A stretch of DNA of 64,000 nucleotides, from NCBI RefSeq assembly GCF_027942865.1, contig NC_134515.1, positions 12,357,339-12,421,338 of the forward strand, in the 5' to 3' direction. Position 1 is the first letter of the stretch, and each line of letters starts with the position of its first letter. Position numbers and translations under genes: made by a program. This stretch comes from Odontesthes bonariensis (lineage: Eukaryota > Chordata > Actinopteri > Atheriniformes > Atherinopsidae). The notes under the pieces were generated by a model, which saw nothing but the letters and a program-made list of their open reading frames with translations, was not told where the DNA came from and made no database searches. Positions 56,298 through 64,000 of the stretch are shown piece by piece.

Positions 56298-56702
56298 AGG
56301 ATAAGACCGTTTTTTTTACATTGGGCCCTTGATTTCACATTATAACATGATGTTCTACTCACCCCTGCTTGTTGTTGGTCATTTGGAGCTGTTCCGAAGA
56401 TATTCGAGAGGCGTCTGGCTGCTCTCTTGAGATATTCGGCCATGAAACGGTTTCCTATGGGCAACGTTATACAGGCACAAACTATGCTGTTTATAATTTA
56501 TTAATTACTCTACACTAGCACTGATAACGTGGAGGTGCGTCGCTTACTTAAAAAAATCCTGGTTACTGTAATTTTGAATTTTTGAGGTAAAGTGGGTGTT
56601 ACTGACGTCATCGTCGTGCTTCTACCACAGACAGCCCACAGACCTGCTGCCTATTTATTCATTCGGCTAAAATTCAAAATTACATTAACCCGGTCTTATC
56701 CT
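56298..56702. mobile_element. 405-bp TTAA element inside LINE ORF2 (block B)
   Basis: Identical ends and length to 30643-31047, flanked by TTAA at 56294-56297 and 56703-56706. It is shared by both blocks, so it was inserted before their divergence. Confidence 0.92.
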
Positions 56703-56706
56703 TTAA

Positions 56707-56923
56707 GTATACTTAAAGCAAGAAGCTCTGTCACTCATAAAAATAAAAAGGGAGAGAGAGGACACCCTTGCCTTATTCCACACTCAACATTAAATCTTTG
56801 GGTAGTGTTATGGTTAACTATTACAGAGCTGTTTATGTCATTATAAAGTGTCTGAATTACATTAATAAAGGGTTGACAAAGGCTTTGTAAAAGTCTAGCA
56901 GTAGCATGAGAGCTTCAGAGTGT
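56707..56923 (-). pseudogene. LINE reverse-transcriptase fragment upstream of the TTAA element (block B)
   Basis: Counterpart of 31052-31268, with the GIRQGCPLSP block and the same in-frame stops. Confidence 0.8.
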
Positions 56924-59900
56924 GGAAGTGAGGCCATATCTTGGCAACCGTTTGATTTTATGACGTCAAACCTCTGTCACACACTCATGACCAGTACGGT
57001 AAGAAGCCCAAGAAGTTTGGTGACGTTTGGCCTATAGGTGGTGCTATATGTAGCAAAAATGCAGTTTTGCTCATATCTTCACAAATGAGGTACCAATGGA
57101 ATCCCTGGATGCAGACGAGGTCAATGCAACCAATAACGTCATCTGCGCCATGTTGGATTTTCCGCCATTTTGAATTTGATCAAAAACCTTCAAAATGGTT
57201 TAACCGCAACAGCCAATCAAACTCTACGCCAACACGCAAACGGGACATTTGGCCGTATCTCTGCGATGCATTGATGTATCGATGCCAAACTTGTTGCATG
57301 GACTCACGACGCCTTCCTGAGTGGCCCAAGCCTTCCCTATTGTGCCATTCTGCTAGGACCCCCACATTGCTGCTTGCAGCTATATTTGGGGGTCCTGGCA
57401 GCGAAGCTGCAGGAACCCATTGAGTTAGTAGCTTTTCTTATTATTATTATTCATCCGTTTCCGCTGCAATTGAAGTCTATGGCAGCCCCATGAACGCAAT
57501 GCGAGAAAGTTGTGAAATTTGGCACACGTAATCAGCCAAGTGCCAAAGCCAAAGTCAAGAATTTTCATGCCCCAAGAGCTTACTCTCTAGCGCCACCAAC
57601 ACGTCAAAGTTCAAAGTCTATTAAGCCTAATAACTTTGGACTCCATGGTTCAAATTTCACAAATGAGGTATCGTTGGAATCCTTGGATCATGACGAGTCC
57701 AATGCACCCTATGACGTCAATTTGCGTATACTTAGATTTTCCGCCATTTTGAATTTTATCAAAAAGCTTAAAAAAGCATTTCAGGTCACACAGATTGTCC
57801 AATTATCACGAAACTTGGCACATAGACTCTTAAGACCAAGCCGCACAAAAGTTATCCAAGGGAATTTTTAATTAGGCTTCCATTTTTCCATAAAAGCCAA
57901 TCAAACTCGAGGTTGACGCCCCCAAACCGGAAGTGAGGTCATATCTTGGCAACCATTTGATATCATGACGTCAAACTTATAACACAGACTCAAGACTGCA
58001 AAGGTAAGAGGCCCAAGAAGTTTGGTGACGTTTGGCCTATAGGTGGCGCTATATGTAGCCAAAATGCATTTTTGCCCATATCTTTGGACCACTTGGTCCA
58101 AATGTCACAAATGAGGTACCAATGGAATCCCTCGATGAAGCCGAGGTCAATGCACATCATGACGTCATCAGCACCATCTTGGAATTTCCGCCATTTTGAA
58201 TTTAATCAAAAACCTTCAAAAAGCATTTCAGGCCTCTGAGATTGTCCAATCTCGACGGAACTTGGCAAATAGAATCTTCAGACCAAGCCGCACATAAGTT
58301 ATTAAGTGGATTTTTTTATTTCACTTCCGTGTAACCGCGGCAGCCAATCAAACTCCATGCTGAAGCGCAAATGGGACATTTGGCCGTATCTCTGCGATGC
58401 ATTGATGTATCGATGCCAAACTTGGTGCATGGACTCACGAAGCCTTCCTGAGCGGCCCAAGCCTTCCCTATTGTGCCATTCTGCTAGGACCCCCACATCG
58501 CTGCTTGCAGCTATATTTCTTCTACTTTCCGCTGCAATTGAAGTCTATGGCAGCCCCATGAACGCTATGGTAAAAAGTTGTGAAATTTGGCACACGTAAT
58601 CAGCCAAGTGCCAAAGCCAAAGTCAAGAAATTTCATGCCCCAAGACCTTACTCTCTAGCGCCACCAACACGTCAAAGTTCAAAGTGCATTCAGCCTAATA
58701 ACTTTGGACTACTTGGTCCAAATTTCACAAGTGAGGCATCGTTGGAATCCTTGGATCATGACGAGTCCAACGCACCCTATGACGTCAATTTGCGTATACT
58801 TAGATTTTCCGCCATTTTGAATTTTATCAAAAAGCTTAAAAAAGCATTTCAGGCCACGCAGATTGTTCAATCTTCACGAAACTTGGCACATAGACTCTTA
58901 AGACCAAGCCGCACAAAAGTTATTGGGTGGAATTTTTAATTAGGTTTCCGATTTTCCATAAAAGCCAATCAAACTCGAGGTTGACACCGCCAAACCGGAA
59001 GTGAGGCCATATCTTGGCAACCATTTGATATCATGACGTCAAACTTATAACACAGACTCAAGACTGCTAAGGTAAGAGGCCCAAGAAGTTTGGTGACGTT
59101 CGGCCTATAGGTGGCGCTATATGTAGCAAAAATGCATTTTTGCTCATATCATTGGACCCCTTGGTCCACATTTGACAAATGAGGTACCAGTAGAATCCCT
59201 GGATCAGGACGAGGTCAACCCACTCAATGACGTAATTTGCGCCATCTTGGATTGTCCGCCATTTTGAATTTAATCAAAAACCTTCAAAACGCATTTCAGG
59301 CCACTAAGATTGTCCAATCTCCACGAGACTTGGCACATAAAATCTTCAGACCAAGCCGCACATAAGTTATTATGTGGATTTTTTTATTTCACTTCCGTGT
59401 AACCGCGGCAGCCAATCAAACTCCATGCCGACGCGCAAATGGGACATTTGGCCGTATCTCTGCGATGCATTGATGTATCGATGCCAAACTTGGTGCATGG
59501 ACTCACGACGCCTTCCTGAGCAGCCCAAGCCTTCCCTATTGTGCCATTCTGCTAGGACCCCCACATTGCTGCTTGCAGCTATATTTCCTATTATTATTAT
59601 TCTTCTACTTTCCGCTGCAATTGAAGTCTATGGCAGCCCCATTAACGCAATGCGGGAAAGTTGTGAAATTTGGCACACGTAATCAGCCAAGTGCCAAAAG
59701 CAAAGTGAAGAATTTTCATGGCCCAAGTGCTTACTCACTAGCGCCACCAACACGCCAAATTTCAAAGTGCATCTAAATGCATAACTTTGGACTACTTGGT
59801 CCAAATTTCACAAATGAGGTATTGCTGGAATCCTTGGATGATGCCGAGTCCAACGCACCCTATGACGTCATTGGCCTACGCCTACAATGTCCGCCATTTT

Positions 59901-62900
59901 GAATTTAATCAAAAAGCTTAAAAAAGCATTTCAGGCCACGCAGATTGTCCGATCTCCACGAAACTTGGCACATAGAATCTTCAGACCAAGCCGCATAAAA
60001 GTTATCGTGTGGAATTTTTAATTAGGCTTCCGATTTTCCATAAAAGCCAATCAAACTCGAGGTTAACGCCGCCAAACAGGAAGTGAGGCCATATCTTGGA
60101 AACCATTTGATGTTATGACGTCAAACTTCGAAAACACACTCAAGACGACTACAGTAAGAGGCACAAGAAGGTTGGTGACGTCTGGCCTATAGGTGGCGCT
60201 ATAAGCAGCAGAAATGCATTTTTGCTCATATCTTTTGACTACTCGGTCCAAATTTCACACCTGAGACATCATTGGAATCCTTGGATCAAGACTAATCTAA
60301 CGCACCCTATGACGTCATTGGCCAATGCCTATAATGTCCGCCATTTTGAATTTAATCAAAAAGCTTAAAAAAGCATTTCAGGCCACGCAGATTGTCCGAT
60401 CTCCACGAAACTTGGCACATAGAATCTTCAGACCAAGCCGCACAAAAGTTATCATGTGGAATTTTTAATTAGGCTTTTGAATTTGCATAAAAGCCAATCA
60501 AACTCAAGGTAGACGCCGCCAAAGCGGAAGTGAGGCCATATCTTGGCAACCATTTGATGTTATGACGTCAAACTTCGAACAAAGACTCAAGAGCCCTATT
60601 GTAAGAGGCCCAAGAAGTTTGGTGACGTCTGGCCTATAGGTGGCGCTATATGCAGCAGAAATGCATTTTTGCTCATATCTTTGGACTTATTGGTCCAAAT
60701 TTCACAACTGAGACATCATTGGAATCCTTGGATCATGACTAGTCTAACGCGTCCTATGACGTCATTGGCCTATTACTACAATTTCCGCCATTTTGAATTT
60801 AATCAAAAAGCTTAAAAAAACATTTCAGGCCACGCAGATTGTCTGATCTCCACAAAACTTGGCACATAGAATCTTCAGATCAAGCCTCACAAAAGTTATT
60901 GTGTGGAATTTCTTAATTAGTATTCCGATTTTCCATAAAAGCCAATCAAATTCGAGTTAGATGCCGCCAAAGCGGAAGTGAGGCCTTATCTTGGCAACCA
61001 TTTGGTGTTATGACGTCAAACTTCTAACACACACTCAAGACCCCGACTGTAAGAGGCACAAGAAGGTTGGTGACGTTTGGCCTATAGGTGGCGCTATCTA
61101 TGGCAACCCCATTGACGCAATATGAGAAAGTTTTGAAATTTGGCACACGTAATCAACCAAGTGCCAAAGCCAAACTCAAGAAATTTCATGGCCCAAGTGC
61201 TTACTCACTAGCGCCACCAACACGTCAAAGTTCAAAGTGCATCCATATTCATAACTTTGGACTTATTGGTCCAAATTTCACAAATGAGGCATTCTTGGAA
61301 TCCTTGGATCATGACGAGTCCAACGCACCCTATTACGTCATTGGCCTATGTCTACAATTTCCGCCATTTTAAATTTAATCAAAAAGCTTAAAAAAGCATT
61401 TCAGGCCACGCAGATTGTCCGATCTCCACGAAACTTGGCACATAGAATCTTCAGATCAAGCCTCACAAAAGTTATCATGTGGAATTTCTTAATTAGTACT
61501 CCGATTTTCCATAAAAGCCAATCAAACTCGAGGTTGACTCCGCCGAAGCGGAAGTGAGGCCTTATCTTGGAAACCATTTGGTGTTATGACATCAAACTTC
61601 TAACACAGACTCTTGACCCCTACTGTAAGAGGCACAAGAGGTTTGGTGAGATTTGGCTTATAGGTGGCGCTATCTATGGCAGCCAATTAACGCAATGCGA
61701 GAAAGTTGTGAAATTTGGCAAACGTAATCAGCCAAGTGCCAAAGCCAAAATCAAGAAATTTCATGGCCCAATTGCTTACTCACTAGCGCCACCAACACGT
61801 CAAAGTTCAAAGTGCATCCAAATGCATAACTTTGGACTACTTGATCCAAATTTCACAAATGAGGAACCAGTTTAATCCCTGGATGCAGTCGAGGTCAACG
61901 CACCTCATGACGTCATTTGCACCATATTGGATAATCCGCCATTTTTAATTTAATTGAAAACCTACAAAAAGCATTTCAGGCCACGCAGATTGTCCAATCT
62001 CGACGGGACTTGACATATAGAATCTTCAGACCAAGCTGCACAAAAGTTATCATGTGGATTTTTTCATTTTATTTTCATTTGCATGTGGCAGCCAAGCAAA
62101 CTCCACGCCAACGCGCAAACAAGACGTTAGGCCATAACTTTGCCATTTATTGATGTATCGATGCCAAACTTGGTGCATGAACTCACTACGCCTTCCTGAG
62201 CAGCCCAAGCCTTGCCTATTGTGGCGTCCTGCTAGGACCCCCACATCGCTGCTTGCAGCTATATTTGGGGGTCCTAGCAGCGAAGCTGCAGGAACCCATT
62301 GAGTTAGTAGCTTTTCCTATTATTATTGGGGGTCCTAGCAGCGAAGCTGCAGGAACCCATTGAGTTAGTAGCTTTTCCTATTATTATTAATCCGTTTCTG
62401 CTGCAATTGAAGTCTATGGCAGCCCCATGAACGCTATGGTAAAAAGTTGTGAAATTTGGCACACGTAATCAGCCAAGTGCCAAAGCCAAAGTCAAGAAAT
62501 TTCATGCCCCAAGAGCTTACTCTCTAGCGCCACCAACACGCCAAAGTTCAAAGTGCATTCAGCCTAATAACTTTTGACTACTTGGTCCAAATTTCACAAA
62601 TGAGGCATCGTTGGAATTCTTGGATCATGACGAGTCCAACGCACCCTATGACGTCAATTTGCGTATACTTAGATTTTCCGCCATTTTGAATTTTATCAAA
62701 AAGCTTAAAAAAGCATTTCAGGTCACAGAGATTGTCCAATTTTCACGAAACTTGGCACAGAGACTCTTAAGACCAAGCCGCACAAAAGTTATTGGGTGGA
62801 TTTTTTAATTAAGCTTCCGATTTTCCATAAAAGCCAATCAAACTCGAGGTTGACGCCCCCAAACCGGAAGTGAGGTCATATCTTGGCAACCATTTGATAT

Positions 62901-64000
62901 CATGACGTCAAACTTATAACACAGACTCAAGACTGCTAAGGTAAGAGGCCCAAGAAGTTTGGTGACGTTCGGCCTATAGGTGGCGCTATATGTAGCAAAA
63001 ATGCATTTTTGCTCATATCTTTGGACCCCTTGGTCCACATTTCACAAATGAGGTACCAGTAGAATCCCTGGATAAGGACGAGGTCAACACACTTAATGAC
63101 GTAATTTGCGCCATCTTGAATTGTCCGCCATTTTGAATTTAATCAAAAACCTTCAAAACGCATTTCAGGCCACTAAGATTGTCCAATCTCCACGAGACTT
63201 GGCACATAGAATCTTCAGACCAAGCCGCACATAAGTTATTATGTGGATTTTTTTATTTCACTTCCGTGTAACCGCGGCAGCCAATCAAACTCCATGCCGA
63301 CGCGCAAATGGGACATTTGGCCGTATCTCTGCGATGCATTGATGTATCGATGCCAAACTTGGTGCATGGACTCACGACGCCTTCCTGAGCGGCCCAAGCC
63401 TTCCCTATTGTGCCATTCTGCTAGGACCCCCACATCGCTGCTTGCAGCTATATTTATTATTCTTCTACTTTCCGCTGCAATTGAAGTCTATGGCAGCCCC
63501 ATGAACGCTATGGTAAAAAGTTGTGAAATTTGGCACACGTAATCAGCCAAGTGCCAATTTAAAACTCAAGAATTTTCATGCCCCAAGAGCTTACTCTCTA
63601 GCGCCACCAACACGTCAAAGTTCAAAGTGCATTCAGCCTAATAACTTTGGACTACTTGGTCCAAATTTAAAAAATGAGGCATCGTTGGAATCCTTGGATC
63701 ATGACGAGTCCAACGCACCCTATGACGTCAATTTGCGTATAATTAGATTTTCCGCCATTTTGAATTTTATCAAAAAGCTTAGAAAAGCATTTCAGGTCAC
63801 AGAGATTGTCCAATTTTCACGAAACTTGGCACATAGACTCTTAAGACCAAGCCGCACAAAAGTTATCCAAGGGAATTTTTAATTAGGCTTCCATTTTTCC
63901 ATAAAAGCCAATCAAACTCGAGGTTGACGCCCCCAAACCGGAAGTGAGGTCATATCTTGGCAACCATTTGATATCATGACGTCAAACTTATAACACAGAC
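56924..64000. repeat. Array 3 of the ~1.07-kb tandem repeat (runs off the right edge)
   Basis: The landmark GGAAGTGAGGYC recurs near 56924, 57929, 58998, 60078, 60528, 60973, 61550, 62866 and 63939. Spacings are 1005, 1069, 1080, 450, 445, 577, 1316 and 1073, so full units alternate with single ~450-bp half-units. The half-unit run (60078-61550) shows the monomer from which the longer unit is built. The GGGTCCTAGCAGC hairpin segment with a TTA run occurs at about 57387-57450 and twice at 62266-62390. Confidence 0.9.

Larger units (their letters stand above)
54637..56923 (-). mobile_element. 5'-truncated L1/Tx1-type LINE with one nested TTAA element (block B)
   Basis: Same insertion as in block A, flanked by GGAAGTGAGGCC (54625-54636 and 56924-56935). 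The 651-bp fold-back element is absent here; the site is intact at 54816-54819. ORF2 remnants are at 54816-55415 and 55615-56226, with the same stop and frame break as in block A. Confidence 0.88.

Overview
The window looks like a repeat-dense stretch of a teleost fish genome. The evidence is the non-LTR retrotransposon 3' tails typical of teleosts, hAT-like and TTAA-type non-autonomous DNA transposons, a degenerate L1/Tx1-type LINE, GT-AG introns and a Helentron (Helitron2) gene carrying OTU and endonuclease domains. I see no conventional host gene that I can name. Almost everything is mobile or tandemly repeated DNA.

The layout is a tandem pair of composite blocks set between arrays of a ~1.07-kb repeat (1-2662, 31269-35018, 56924-64000). 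Block A runs from about 2663 to 31268 and block B from about 35019 to 56923. Read from low to high coordinate, each block holds: a weak candidate spliced gene remnant; a hAT-like element that swallowed a 28S rRNA fragment; a very large minus-strand Helentron gene; a 0.8-1.1-kb tandem array containing truncated LINE tails; a hAT MITE; a 0.45/0.59-kb tandem duplication; and a 5'-truncated LINE with nested TTAA elements, flanked by a 12-bp target duplication. Blocks A and B match closely but differ in tandem copy number and in one TTAA insertion. They are therefore either a recent segmental duplication or two haplotypes joined in the assembly.

The main gene encodes one ~2.7-2.8-thousand-residue polyprotein. 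In order it has in-frame tandem repeats, a herpes-tegument-type (peptidase C76-like) cysteine protease domain, an OTU protease domain, a Lys-rich 18-residue repeat, Cys/His clusters, a HUH Rep nuclease with two tyrosines, a Pif1-family helicase and a C-terminal endonuclease/exonuclease/phosphatase domain. Both copies are free of stop codons. The long frame does not begin with ATG. I infer a 63-bp first exon and a ~418-bp intron that restore an ATG start. That intron contains a 55-bp palindrome which abuts a perfect 35-bp micro-inversion between the two copies.

The copy in block A appears double length (4588 codons) only because of a likely assembly error. The 5002 bases before a 500-N gap repeat, with constant offset, in the 5002 bases after it, and the contig breaks exactly at the in-frame 54-bp repeat array. 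Collapsing the overlap gives a single ~2754-codon frame that matches copy B.
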